Assembly: GCA_022866585.1 (NCBI GenBank)
Contig: JALHUP010000001.1
Coordinates: 1-8,316 of the forward strand
Direction of reading: 5' to 3'
Source of the DNA: Candidatus Zixiibacteriota bacterium
Lineage (GTDB): Bacteria > Zixibacteria > MSB-5A5 > SM1-73
DNA: 8,316 bases
This document shows positions 1 through 5,520 of the stretch, piece by piece. A model generated the notes under the pieces. It made no database searches, was not told the DNA's origin, and saw nothing but the letters and a program-made list of their open reading frames with translations. The translations under genes were made by a program, and so were the position numbers. Positions within the stretch are counted from its first letter, which is position 1, and each line of letters opens with the position of its first letter.

Positions 1-335
1 AGCTACCAGCACCGCGTAAGTAGGTAACTCTAACGTTTACCGAAACATTAGGCGAGACAAAGTAACCGACTTCTCCAAAGATGGTGGGACCATTGTCGAT
101 GTGATCAATGTCGACATGTCCACCAATCACCTCAACATACCCGGCGACTTCATCCATACGATTATTAAACTTTGTCATACTGTAAAATCCCCACCCACCA
201 CCAAAACTGATCTCGAACCTCTTCTTGGCAGGGTTTGTGAGCTCTCTGCCTTCTGCATATAACTGAGCCTCAAACAAAAAAATAGCAATCAAAGTAAATA
301 AAGAAATCTGTAAGATCACCTTGTTCCTAAACATA
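1..335 (-). CDS. Partial N-terminal part of a secreted, probable outer-membrane beta-barrel protein
   Basis: The reading frame runs off the left edge, so only the first 111 codons are seen. The ATG at 335 is preceded by a good Shine-Dalgarno site (AAGGAAG, complement of 341-347) at about 5 nt. Residues 1-27 form a signal peptide: basic start (MFRNK), hydrophobic core (ILQISLFTLIAIFLF) and a plausible AQLYA cleavage site. The mature part is rich in Gly and aromatics, with alternating hydrophobic/polar stretches such as RFEISFGGGWGFY (39-51) and IFGEVGYFV (85-93), typical of outer-membrane barrel strands. Inference: a porin-like or OmpA/OmpW-type barrel of unknown function in the outer membrane. 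It lies 49 nt downstream of dciA on the same strand, so it may be co-transcribed, although nothing links it functionally to replication. The family cannot be fixed without the C-terminal part. Confidence 0.75.
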
Positions 336-384
336 AAGACTTCCTTGCACCACATTAAATGTTTGTGCCATAGGGTAAAACTTC

Positions 385-684
385 TCAATTAGTGAAGACT
401 ATATCTCTTATTACGTTACCCTTTACCGATCGGTTGAGCTCTTCAATTATCTTTCTTTTCATAAAGAAAAGCTCATTTCTCCAAGAAGCATTCTCCACAC
501 TAACAAACAGGATCGAATCTCTAACCCTAAGAGGATTAGCCTTGGAGGCAATTCTTTCACCAACTAACCGGCTCCAATTTAAAACGATATTCTCCTCCTT
601 TAACCGCCGATCAATTCCCAAATTCCTCAGGTTTTTGGTTAGAATTTTCCCTATCTGTTCGGGATTATTTGATCTTCTAATCAT
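385..684 (-). CDS. dciA: DciA-like DUF721 protein, presumed replicative-helicase loader/partner
   Basis: A 99-residue basic protein with the DUF721/DciA layout: an N-terminal helix (IGKILTKNLRNLGI, 11-24), the conserved segment IVLNWSRLVGERIASKANPLRVRDSILFVSVENASWRNEL (33-72), in which the W37 and G42 region, the paired hydrophobic strands and the SWRNEL turn are family hallmarks, then a C-terminal helix (MKRKIIEELNRS). Family knowledge: DciA binds DnaB and helps place it at the origin in bacteria lacking DnaC or DnaI. It is commonly encoded near dnaA/dnaN, often after recF; here recF is absent. The ATG at 684 has no Shine-Dalgarno site, and a candidate -10 hexamer ends only 8 nt before it, so the transcript may be leaderless. 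The length is typical of short DUF721 proteins. The family call is firm; the function is by homology. Confidence 0.85.
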   Translation of the reverse strand: MIRRSNNPEQIGKILTKNLRNLGIDRRLKEENIVLNWSRLVGERIASKANPLRVRDSILFVSVENASWRNELFFMKRKIIEELNRSVKGNVIRDIVFTN

Positions 685-692
685 AACTTAAT

Positions 693-721
693 AATATAAT
701 ATCACTTATCCTTTTAGGCAA
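693..721 (-). promoter_or_regulatory. Candidate sigma70-type promoter of dciA
   Basis: On the minus strand TTGCCT (complement of 716-721) and TATATT (complement of 693-698) are separated by exactly 17 nt, matching 4/6 and 5/6 of the consensus hexamers. Only 8 nt separate the -10 from the dciA ATG, so the predicted start of transcription coincides with the start codon. Confidence 0.45.
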
Positions 722-931
722 GTATTTTTTGATGAATTTCTCACTTTTGGAATGCTCCTGCCGTAAACTTTCACTCCTCCCTTTTTGCAACATTAACTAA
801 TAGTAGTGTATTTAATTAGTCCTTTCCGCTTTTCCTGATTGGGACAAAGAATATTTGGTTACTGTATAAATAGAACCCCCCCCTGGTAAAGATTCCAATA
901 TGTCTGGATACTTTAGGGTAGCTTTGACTCT
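722..931. other. Non-coding gap between dciA and the dnaN terminator
   Basis: No convincing reading frame or RNA gene is visible on either strand. It holds an eight-cytosine run (876-883) and otherwise unstructured AT-rich sequence. This is where recF sits in many genomes, but I see no Walker A motif or other recF remnant here. Confidence 0.5.
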
Positions 932-987
932 TTCTAAAAACATCGATCTTCCGGACACAGAATGCGTGCCTGGAAGATCGATGTTTT
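932..987 (-). terminator. Intrinsic terminator of dnaN
   Basis: A perfect 16-bp inverted repeat (AAAACATCGATCTTCC at 937-952 and its complement at 972-987) encloses a 19-nt loop. It begins 9 nt beyond the dnaN stop. Read on the minus strand, the second arm ends in five T residues followed by AGAAAG. The loop has a further CAC/GTG pairing. The flanking A/T runs would also let it work weakly in the other direction. Confidence 0.7.
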
Positions 988-995
988 CCCCCTCA

Positions 996-2126
996 CTATT
1001 CTGCTAACCGGAGTGGCATCAAAAGATAAAGACACTCCTGCCCTTCTTTCTTCTCGGAAGAGTAAATCATTGCGGCTGATACCGGAGTGCCCAACTCAAA
1101 TATCACTTCATCTCCATCGATCTGCTTAAGTACGTCCATGACATAGCTGGCATTGTACCCGATATCCATGGGCTCGGCAGTATAATCGCAGACCAGACTT
1201 TCCTTAGCTTCCCCTCCCAAGTCGAAATTAGCCGAGGATAGCTCTAAAGTATCTTTTTTAAAGGAGAACTTTATTTGGTGAGTCAAGGTGTTGGCTAATA
1301 TGGATACCCTTCTGATGGTGCTGGTCAATAGGTCTTTGTTCACAATCAATTTCTTATCATTGTCTTTGGGAATGACCTGTTCAAAGTTTGGGTATGGTCC
1401 CTCGATTATGCGAGATGCTATGATAGAATCATCTAAATTAAAGATTATGTTATTTTCCCCGAAGATTACCCCAATCTCTTTTTCCTCTCCGCCTTTGGCG
1501 GAATCAGCTAACAATTTTACCAGAAGATTAAGAGCCTTGGGTGGTATTATAATGTCATCATGGAGACCTTTTAGTTTATTATTCTTTTGAGATATTTTAG
1601 CCAAACGATGTCCATCCGTAGCCACCATTTGCATAGACTTGCCGGAAGTCTGCCATAAAACTCCATTCAGGGCGGGTCTGGTTTCATCAGTTGAGACCGC
1701 AACGACCGTTTTTTGGATCATTTCCGCTAACTCCCCACCGGGAATTTTGATTTGTTTGGCTAAATTTGCCGTAGGGAGCTTGGGGAATTCATCACTGGGA
1801 ATTCCTGATAGTCTATAGTTTCCATGTTCAACCTTTAACTCCATCCTGTTTTCGGTAACCTCTATTTCAATTTCCGATTCGGGAAGCTCCCTTAAAATTT
1901 CAGCAAAGGTTCTTGCCGGTATGGTTATGGATCCTTTCTTGGTGGCAGAGATGGGGATGGTTGTAATCATAGATATATCTAAATCGGTAGCGGCTAACTT
2001 AAGTTTTGAATCTGTGACTTCCACCAGCATATTGGACAAGACCGGTAATGTGGTTCGGGTGGGAACAACATTCAAAACATTTTGCACCGCAGAGAAGATT
2101 TTATTTTTGGGTGTTGAAAATTTCAT
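996..2126 (-). CDS. dnaN: DNA polymerase III subunit beta (sliding clamp)
   Basis: A 376-residue protein with the three-domain beta-clamp layout of the usual length (about 365-380). It starts MKFSTPKNKIFSAVQNVLNVV, contains the clamp-typical TLPVLSNMLVEV and LKLAATDLDISM in domain I, TDGHRLAKIS in domain II, and ends in YLLMPLRLAE, the conserved M-P-(M/L)-R-L tail that shapes the client-binding pocket. The product forms a dimeric ring on DNA and tethers Pol III and other clamp partners. I chose the ATG at 2126 because AAAGGAGG (complement of 2133-2140) lies 6 nt upstream. An in-frame TTG at 2132 would abut that site with no spacer and is unlikely. It follows dnaA on the same strand after 236 nt, which contain a DnaA box and a possible separate promoter. 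The frame is intact. Confidence 0.97.
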   Translation of the reverse strand: MKFSTPKNKIFSAVQNVLNVVPTRTTLPVLSNMLVEVTDSKLKLAATDLDISMITTIPISATKKGSITIPARTFAEILRELPESEIEIEVTENRMELKVEHGNYRLSGIPSDEFPKLPTANLAKQIKIPGGELAEMIQKTVVAVSTDETRPALNGVLWQTSGKSMQMVATDGHRLAKISQKNNKLKGLHDDIIIPPKALNLLVKLLADSAKGGEEKEIGVIFGENNIIFNLDDSIIASRIIEGPYPNFEQVIPKDNDKKLIVNKDLLTSTIRRVSILANTLTHQIKFSFKKDTLELSSANFDLGGEAKESLVCDYTAEPMDIGYNASYVMDVLKQIDGDEVIFELGTPVSAAMIYSSEKKEGQECLYLLMPLRLAE

Positions 2127-2132
2127 AAACAA

Positions 2133-2140
2133 CCTCCTTT
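2133..2140 (-). promoter_or_regulatory. Ribosome binding site that fixes the dnaN start
   Basis: AAAGGAGG on the minus strand, 6 nt before the ATG at 2126, is a near-perfect anti-16S match. It rules against the TTG two codons earlier. Confidence 0.85.
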
Positions 2141-2188
2141 AAGATAAAGTTTATTAAATTTTAGAAATACTTATTAATAATAAGGAAT

Positions 2189-2211
2189 GTGTAAATCTTT
2201 ATGGTTTACAC
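2189..2211. repeat. Inverted repeat in the dnaN leader
   Basis: GTGTAAA (2189-2195) and TTTACAC (2205-2211) are perfect 7-bp arms around a 9-nt spacer. The arms resemble weak DnaA boxes (a 9-mer here matches TTATNCACA at 7 of 9). It could be a low-affinity DnaA site pair, an operator, or a weak RNA hairpin in the dnaN 5' untranslated region. Confidence 0.4.
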
Positions 2212-2245
2212 TATTCTTTATTAATCCTATGTCAGGTTTTGTTTT

Positions 2246-2254
2246 AATATAACA
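2246..2254 (-). promoter_or_regulatory. Candidate extended -10 promoter for dnaN
   Basis: On the minus strand TGTTATATT combines the TGn extension with a 5/6 -10 hexamer. No good -35 is seen. It would give a leader of about 110 nt, and the DnaA box at 2271-2279 would fall on its -35 region. Confidence 0.3.
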
Positions 2255-2270
2255 CATTTTACGATTCCAA

Positions 2271-2279
2271 TGTGTATAA
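2271..2279 (-). promoter_or_regulatory. DnaA box, dnaA-dnaN intergenic
   Basis: TTATACACA on the minus strand matches the TTATNCACA consensus at every position. It lies in the very AT-rich dnaA-dnaN gap (2127-2362), which could be an origin half, a DnaA-titration site, or a control site for dnaN. Confidence 0.6.
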
Positions 2280-2362
2280 ATATATTAAGAATTTGTGTAA
2301 TTAAGATAACGCAAACCATTTTTTCACTTACCCACGAGTTTCCACCAAAAACCCAACAAGAT

Positions 2363-3775
2363 TTAAACATATAGGGAATTAATGATTTCATCCACCCTTA
2401 ACTTTAAATTGTGATCTTTTTTTATATTCTCCGATACCAAAGTACAAGCATAAATAACGGTAGAATGGTCTCTTCCTCCAAAGTGGGATCCAATGGTCTT
2501 TAAAGAATTATTGGTCAGACTACGGGCCAGATACATAGCTACCTGGCGGGCAAGGGCTATTTCCTGTGTCTTTCTTTTGGAGCACAACATCTCCGGTGAA
2601 AGGTTGTAACTTACCGCCACCCTTTTTTGAATTTGATCGATGTTGATCTGTTTGGTTCCATTTCTTATGGTATCTTTCAAAACCTCTTTAGCCAAATCCA
2701 CGGTGATCTCCTTGGAATGAAGGGAGGCATACGCCAAAAGCCTGATCAATGAGCCCTCCAATTCTCTGATGTTTGAAGTTATGCTATCCGCAATGAAAGT
2801 GGCGACCTCGATGGGAATAGATATTCCATCAGACTCTGTTTTTTTATTTAAAATAGCTATCCGGGTTTCTAAATCCGGGGGCTGGATGTCGGTCACCAAT
2901 CCCTGCTGAAAACGCGACCACAGTCTTTCCTCTAATCCTTTAATTTCTCTGGGAGGTCTATCTGAAGTTAAGACTATCTGCTTCCCGTTTTGGTACAAGA
3001 CATTAAAGGTGTGGAAAAACTGAACCTGGGTGCTCTCTTTTCCGGCGAAAAACTGAATGTCATCCAAAAGTAAAACATCCACGTTTCTATAAAGATTGAC
3101 AAAATCCTTGGTGGTGTTTGAGGTAATGGAGTTGATGAAATCGTTGGTGAACTTCTCCGAGGTCACATAGAGGATCTTAATGTCTTCATATTCCTCTCTG
3201 GCAAAATGTCCGATGGCTTGGACCAGATGAGTCTTGCCCAGCCCCACCCCCCCATAAATGTATAAGGGGTTGAATTTAGTTTTGCCGGGTGCCTCAGCCA
3301 CAGCCATGGCCGCAGCATGGGCGAACTGGTTGCTTTCACCAACCACAAAGGCATCAAAGGTGTATTTGGGATTAAGCCCCATCTCCCCCCGAAAAGGATC
3401 CGTGGAAAGTTTCTTTTTGGAAGTAGGCCCTGCGCGTTCGAAATTAATGGACATCTGTGGATGATAATCGCGAGAATCTTTAGAGATACAAAAGGTCAAG
3501 GGCAGATCCTTTTGCGTCACCTCTTTGATGGTCTCTTTGATCAAAGTAAGATAATGTTCTTCCAACCAATCTGCGACAAACCTATTGGGAACAGCCACAT
3601 TAATTTTCCCATCTGAGGAAGGTAGGCCCCTGGTCGCCCTTAACCAGGTATAAAAACTATGTTTTTTTATTCTTTGTTTCAACCCGGCGAGGCATTCCTC
3701 CCAAACTTGAGCACTGTCGATTTGCCCAGATGAGCTCAGACTAACTTCCATCTGGGGGCAAACATCTTCTTGCAT
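2363..3775 (-). CDS. dnaA: Chromosomal replication initiator protein DnaA
   Basis: A 470-residue AAA+ initiator with all domains. Domain I (about 22-100) starts VWEECLAGLKQRIKKHSFYTWL. A short linker (about 101-133) precedes domain III, which begins NPKYTFDAFVVGESNQFAHAA. Walker A is GGVGLGKT (175-182), Walker B LLLDD (235-239), sensor 1 LTSDRPP (269-275), the box VII arginine finger R288 in LWSRFQQGL, and sensor 2 R337 in NIRELEGSL. The domain IV DNA-binding signature is GGRDHSTVIYA (433-443). It binds DnaA boxes and, with ATP, opens the origin. The ATG at 3775 follows GAGAGGG with a 4-nt gap. The Met at residue 9 has no ribosome site and is less likely. The short domain II places the total length in the normal range. 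The gene is divergent from rpmH across the origin region, as in many bacteria. Confidence 0.98.
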   Translation of the reverse strand: MQEDVCPQMEVSLSSSGQIDSAQVWEECLAGLKQRIKKHSFYTWLRATRGLPSSDGKINVAVPNRFVADWLEEHYLTLIKETIKEVTQKDLPLTFCISKDSRDYHPQMSINFERAGPTSKKKLSTDPFRGEMGLNPKYTFDAFVVGESNQFAHAAAMAVAEAPGKTKFNPLYIYGGVGLGKTHLVQAIGHFAREEYEDIKILYVTSEKFTNDFINSITSNTTKDFVNLYRNVDVLLLDDIQFFAGKESTQVQFFHTFNVLYQNGKQIVLTSDRPPREIKGLEERLWSRFQQGLVTDIQPPDLETRIAILNKKTESDGISIPIEVATFIADSITSNIRELEGSLIRLLAYASLHSKEITVDLAKEVLKDTIRNGTKQINIDQIQKRVAVSYNLSPEMLCSKRKTQEIALARQVAMYLARSLTNNSLKTIGSHFGGRDHSTVIYACTLVSENIKKDHNLKLRVDEIINSLYV

Positions 3776-3811
3776 ATTTCCCTCTCGAAATTAACAAAAA
3801 GCCAATTGCCT

Positions 3812-3821
3812 GTTATAGACA
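3812..3821. promoter_or_regulatory. dnaA -10 candidate overlapping a DnaA box variant
   Basis: On the plus strand TTATAGACA (3813-3821) matches the DnaA box at 8 of 9 positions. Its minus-strand reading includes TATAAC (complement of 3812-3817), a 5/6 -10 hexamer placed about 37 nt before the dnaA ATG. No strong -35 is seen. The overlap would let DnaA repress its own gene. Confidence 0.35.
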
Positions 3822-3886
3822 ATCGTTCTCAGCTACTTTAGTGGCGTGAACAAATGGTTCGATTTCGCTCACTATTAAATGACAAG

Positions 3887-3906
3887 TTATCCACATTTGT
3901 AGATAA
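3887..3906. promoter_or_regulatory. Inverted pair of DnaA boxes
   Basis: TTATCCACA (3887-3895, plus strand) is the exact high-affinity box. Two bases later the minus strand reads TTATCTACA (3898-3906), one mismatch from consensus. The pair forms a near-palindrome that could hold a head-to-head DnaA dimer. Confidence 0.7.
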
Positions 3907-4038
3907 ATCTTAACTTCTCACCGAAATTCAAATTATATAGATTGAAGTTAAAAGAAAAGAAAGATTTCCACAATTTATTCAAAAATCTAAACTCCCTTTA
4001 TCCTATGGCTTGTATGAAGTTGTGAGAAACCGCACAAA

Positions 4039-4058
4039 TTATTCACATCTTATTAACA
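4039..4058 (+). promoter_or_regulatory. Direct pair of DnaA boxes
   Basis: TTATTCACA (4039-4047) fits the consensus fully. TTATTAACA (4050-4058) fits at 8 of 9 and has the same orientation with its start 11 nt on, about one helical turn. This suits cooperative DnaA binding next to the AT-rich stretch at 4085-4160. Confidence 0.6.
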
Positions 4059-4336
4059 CATAACCACTTATAGATTTTCCACTTGCATAATAATTCATAA
4101 ATTCTGCTTGTCAAGTTTTTTTCTTAACAAACCCAAAAAAAGTTTTAACCTGCTGGAATTGGTCTTATTATAAGAATATCTTTCTTGGAGTTTGAGCGAT
4201 TATGGTTTCACCCATCATTCGATTTTCGATAACATAAAACGTCTCCTTTATTTTGTTAAGATTTATAATGATATGATCTTTTGCATTTCTATTTATTCGG
4301 GAAAACCTTGAATTTTGAGGGTCTCAAAGCGTGCAA

Positions 4337-4366
4337 TTTTTTGGGGAGATAAACACGGGGTTTTTT
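4337..4366. repeat. Mirror repeat abutting the rpmH promoter
   Basis: TTTTTTGGGG (4337-4346) is followed after 10 nt by its exact mirror image GGGGTTTTTT (4357-4366). This is mirror, not palindromic, symmetry. It ends 2 nt before the rpmH -35 hexamer, at the position of a promoter upstream element. Confidence 0.5.
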
Positions 4367-4368
4367 CC

Positions 4369-4397
4369 TTGACTAAAATCATACTGGAACTTATATT
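4369..4397 (+). promoter_or_regulatory. Strong sigma70-type promoter of the rpmH operon
   Basis: TTGACT (4369-4374) and TATATT (4392-4397) are 17 nt apart, each one base from consensus. Transcription would start near 4404, giving a leader of about 50 nt before rpmH. A T-rich stretch precedes the -35. Confidence 0.75.
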
Positions 4398-4453
4398 GGC
4401 TTGTCATATGAAAGGATAAATATTTTGGAACAAAAATCGATCAAGGAGAAAAG

Positions 4454-4588
4454 ATGAAAAGAACCTTTCAGCCGTCAAAGATAAAAAGAGCCAGAGATCA
4501 TGGCTTCAAAAAGAGGATGTCTTCTAAGGGGGGGAGAAAGGTTTTGAAAAGAAGAAGGACAAAGAAGAGAGCAAGACTGACGGTGTAA
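4454..4588 (+). CDS. rpmH: 50S ribosomal protein L34
   Basis: A 44-residue, very basic protein with the complete L34 pattern: MKRTFQPSKIKRARDHGF (1-18), then KRMSSKGGRKVLKRRRTKKRARL (20-42), ending in TV. The length matches the family exactly. The product is a small RNA-binding protein of the large ribosomal subunit. The ATG at 4454 follows AAGGAGA (4443-4449) by 4 nt. It is first in a plus-strand cluster with rnpA, yidD and yidC and sits directly downstream of a near-consensus promoter, as expected for a highly expressed ribosomal gene. A small AAGC/GCTT hairpin with a T-run (4595-4608) follows the stop and could reduce read-through into rnpA. The gene is conserved and intact. Confidence 0.97.
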   Translation: MKRTFQPSKIKRARDHGFKKRMSSKGGRKVLKRRRTKKRARLTV

Positions 4589-4655
4589 GTTCCTAAGCGA
4601 TGCTTTTTAACACAAAAGACTCCTGAGGCAGAGAAGTAATCATTTTCAACGAATA

Positions 4656-4677
4656 GCCTGATAAATCAGGCAACTAC
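4656..4677 (-). repeat. GTAG-type REP-like hairpin, copy C
   Basis: On the minus strand GTAG (complement of 4674-4677) is followed by TT, the stem arm GCCTGA, loop TTTA and the perfect second arm TCAGGC. It has the same GTAG-stem-TTTA layout as the elements at 5105-5129 and 8083-8106, but with a different stem sequence. It lies in the rpmH-rnpA leader. Confidence 0.55.
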
Positions 4678-4689
4678 AATAATTAACGC

Positions 4690-4727
4690 CGTGGTCAAAA
4701 AGAGGTTGGTTCGATAAGCTCACCACG
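4690..4727. repeat. Degenerate repeat abutting the rnpA start
   Basis: CGTGGT (4690-4695) pairs with ACCACG (4722-4727). Its right part, TTCGATAAGCTCACCACGCT, resembles the TCGA...GCTCACCAC repeat type seen in complement at 7924-7954; the shared core is GCTCACCAC. It ends 2 nt before the rnpA ATG and separates that codon from the nearest purine-rich site (AGAGG, 4701-4705). Confidence 0.4.
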
Positions 4728-4729
4728 CT

Positions 4730-5089
4730 ATGGAGAATTGTGGCTTTCCTAAAAAGATAAGGGTAAAGAAGGAATCGGAGTTCAATCAGATTATAAAAAA
4801 CGGAGCTAAAAAATCTGGGGAGGACATAACTTTATTTCGTTTCCGTTCTCCGGATGAAGGGCAAAAGTTCGGAATCAAAATCTCCAGGGGGATGAAGGGA
4901 GCCGTTAAAAGGAACAAGATAAAAAGGATAATAAGAGAAATTTTGAGAAAGAATAAAGACAGATTTGATCCCCACGAAAAAGTGGTGGTGTTGGTCAAAT
5001 CGCCAAACAAAGTTATGAACCGTAAGGTTCATACTCAAGAGATAAATCTTGACAGACTAAAAGAGGAACTGGAGAATTTAATCAAGTGA
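4730..5089 (+). CDS. rnpA: Ribonuclease P protein component
   Basis: A 119-residue basic protein of normal RnpA length. It opens with GFPKKIRVKKESEFNQIIKNG (5-25), the family's substrate-cleft start, and contains the RNR signature with its lead-in, FGIKISRGMKGAVKRNKIKRIIRE (47-70), where R61, N62, K65, R66 and R69 are the conserved set. It binds the RNase P RNA and helps it remove 5' leaders from pre-tRNA. An upstream in-frame stop (TAA, 4715-4717) rules out a longer protein. The ATG at 4730 has no Shine-Dalgarno site at normal distance; the nearest, AGAGG, is 24 nt away behind a repeat-like segment. The stop overlaps a possible GTG start of yidD (GTGA, 5086-5089), suggesting coupling. The RNase P RNA gene is not in the window. 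Confidence 0.96.
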   Translation: MENCGFPKKIRVKKESEFNQIIKNGAKKSGEDITLFRFRSPDEGQKFGIKISRGMKGAVKRNKIKRIIREILRKNKDRFDPHEKVVVLVKSPNKVMNRKVHTQEINLDRLKEELENLIK

Positions 5090-5388
5090 AAAGTATAGAA
5101 AAATGTAGGGACAGGGTTTATCCCTGTCCGGATAAGGATAAAGGATTCACCGGAAAGGTTCACCCGGAAGTGCTGTCCTTACAATATCTTGCAGTTTTTT
5201 TGATAAAAGTATATCAGAACACTTTAGGATTTATTTTTCCTCAAGCTTGCAGATTTTATCCGTCTTGTTCTGAATATTCAATTCAAGCTTTAGAAAGGCA
5301 CGGTTTTTTTAAAGGAGGATGGCTATCTGTTAGAAGACTTTTGAGATGTCATCCCTTTAATTCAGGCGGCTATGACCCGGTTGAGTAG
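5086..5388 (+). CDS. yidD: YidD membrane-protein-insertion efficiency factor
   Basis: The C-terminal 72 residues are a full YidD: an amphipathic helix (LSLQYLAVFLIKVYQNTLG, 30-48), then CRFYPSCSEYSIQALERHG (55-73), GGWLSVRRLLRCHPF (77-91) and GGYDPVE, with C55, C61 and C88 conserved. YidD is a small inner-membrane-associated protein thought to help YidC insert proteins. The given frame uses GTG at 5086, overlapping the rnpA stop, and adds 28 residues (MKSIEKCRDRVYPCPDKDKG...) largely encoded by a REP-like palindrome (5105-5129) and by a near-duplicate TTCACCGGA/TTCACCCGGA (5146-5168). An in-frame GTG at 5170 would give the usual 72-residue length, with AAAGG 11 nt upstream, and may be the true start. 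I keep the longer frame because it is open and overlaps rnpA. Family confidence is high, start confidence low. Confidence 0.9.
   Translation: MKSIEKCRDRVYPCPDKDKGFTGKVHPEVLSLQYLAVFLIKVYQNTLGFIFPQACRFYPSCSEYSIQALERHGFFKGGWLSVRRLLRCHPFNSGGYDPVE
5105..5129 (+). repeat. GTAG-type REP-like hairpin inside the yidD frame, copy A
   Basis: GTAG (5105-5108) is followed by the stem GGACAGGG (5109-5116), loop TTTAT (5117-5121) and the perfect second arm CCCTGTCC (5122-5129). It lies just after the rnpA stop. In the yidD frame it encodes the residues CRDRVYPCP (7-15), which are unlike any YidD N-terminus I know. Confidence 0.65.
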
Positions 5389-5400
5389 CATCAGAAGTCT

Positions 5401-5431
5401 AACGTTGTTGCGGGGTACCTTACCCCGCAAC
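5401..5431. repeat. AACGTT-type palindromic repeat, copy 1
   Basis: AACGTT is followed by a perfect 11-bp inverted repeat: GTTGCGGGGTA (5407-5417), loop CCT, and TACCCCGCAAC (5421-5431). The 19-mer AACGTTGTTGCGGGGTACC recurs exactly at 7989-8007. It begins 12 nt after the yidD stop. There is no T-run, so it is not a canonical terminator. Confidence 0.75.
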
Positions 5432-5439
5432 ACTCAAGA

Positions 5440-5475
5440 TTCGGGGTGAAGGTCCATCCTGAAGGGCACCCCGAA
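5440..5475. repeat. Second hairpin in the yidD-yidC gap
   Basis: TTCGGGGTG (5440-5448) pairs perfectly with CACCCCGAA (5467-5475) around an 18-nt loop that contains GGTCCATCCTGAAGG. It stands 8 nt after the palindrome at 5401-5431, making a tandem two-hairpin block. It could be part of one compound repeat and may protect or attenuate the mRNA before yidC. Confidence 0.6.
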
Positions 5476-5520
5476 CCAGCATTTGATAATTCAAATGAAT
5501 TCTTTACATAGGAGAAGTTT

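Larger units (their letters stand above)
3776..4368. other. oriC: Probable oriC region between dnaA and rpmH
   Basis: A gene-free, strongly AT-rich stretch between divergent dnaA and rpmH, the standard position for oriC. It carries two exact DnaA boxes (3887-3895 and 4039-4047) and three 8/9 variants (3813-3821, 3898-3906, 4050-4058). Weaker 7/9 sites lie at 3964-3972, 4021-4029 and 4075-4083. The most AT-rich part, about 3907-3965 and 4085-4160, is the likely unwinding element. A TTTGAG/CTCAAA hairpin (4314-4328) lies further right. No reading frame is supported here. Position and boxes are seen; origin activity is inferred. Confidence 0.75.

Noticed and set aside
392..691. Plus-strand 99-codon frame opposite dciA
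   Set aside because: A complementary shadow of the DUF721 gene; its product has no recognisable features and it has no ribosome site.
3163..3616. Frames of 64-99 codons on both strands within dnaA
   Set aside because: They overlap the Walker A and domain III region of an intact dnaA and have no independent support.
4314..4342. TTTGAG/CTCAAA hairpin followed by six T residues as a terminator
   Set aside because: The stem is short and AT-rich and the T-run begins 8 nt after it; no transcript is known to end here.
4589..4729. Small structured RNA or tRNA between rpmH and rnpA
   Set aside because: No cloverleaf, T-loop motif or known RNA signature is seen; the hairpins here are explained as repeat elements.
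5407..5431. Palindrome after yidD as an intrinsic terminator
   Set aside because: The stem is strong but no T-run follows on either strand, and a second copy elsewhere shows it is a dispersed repeat.
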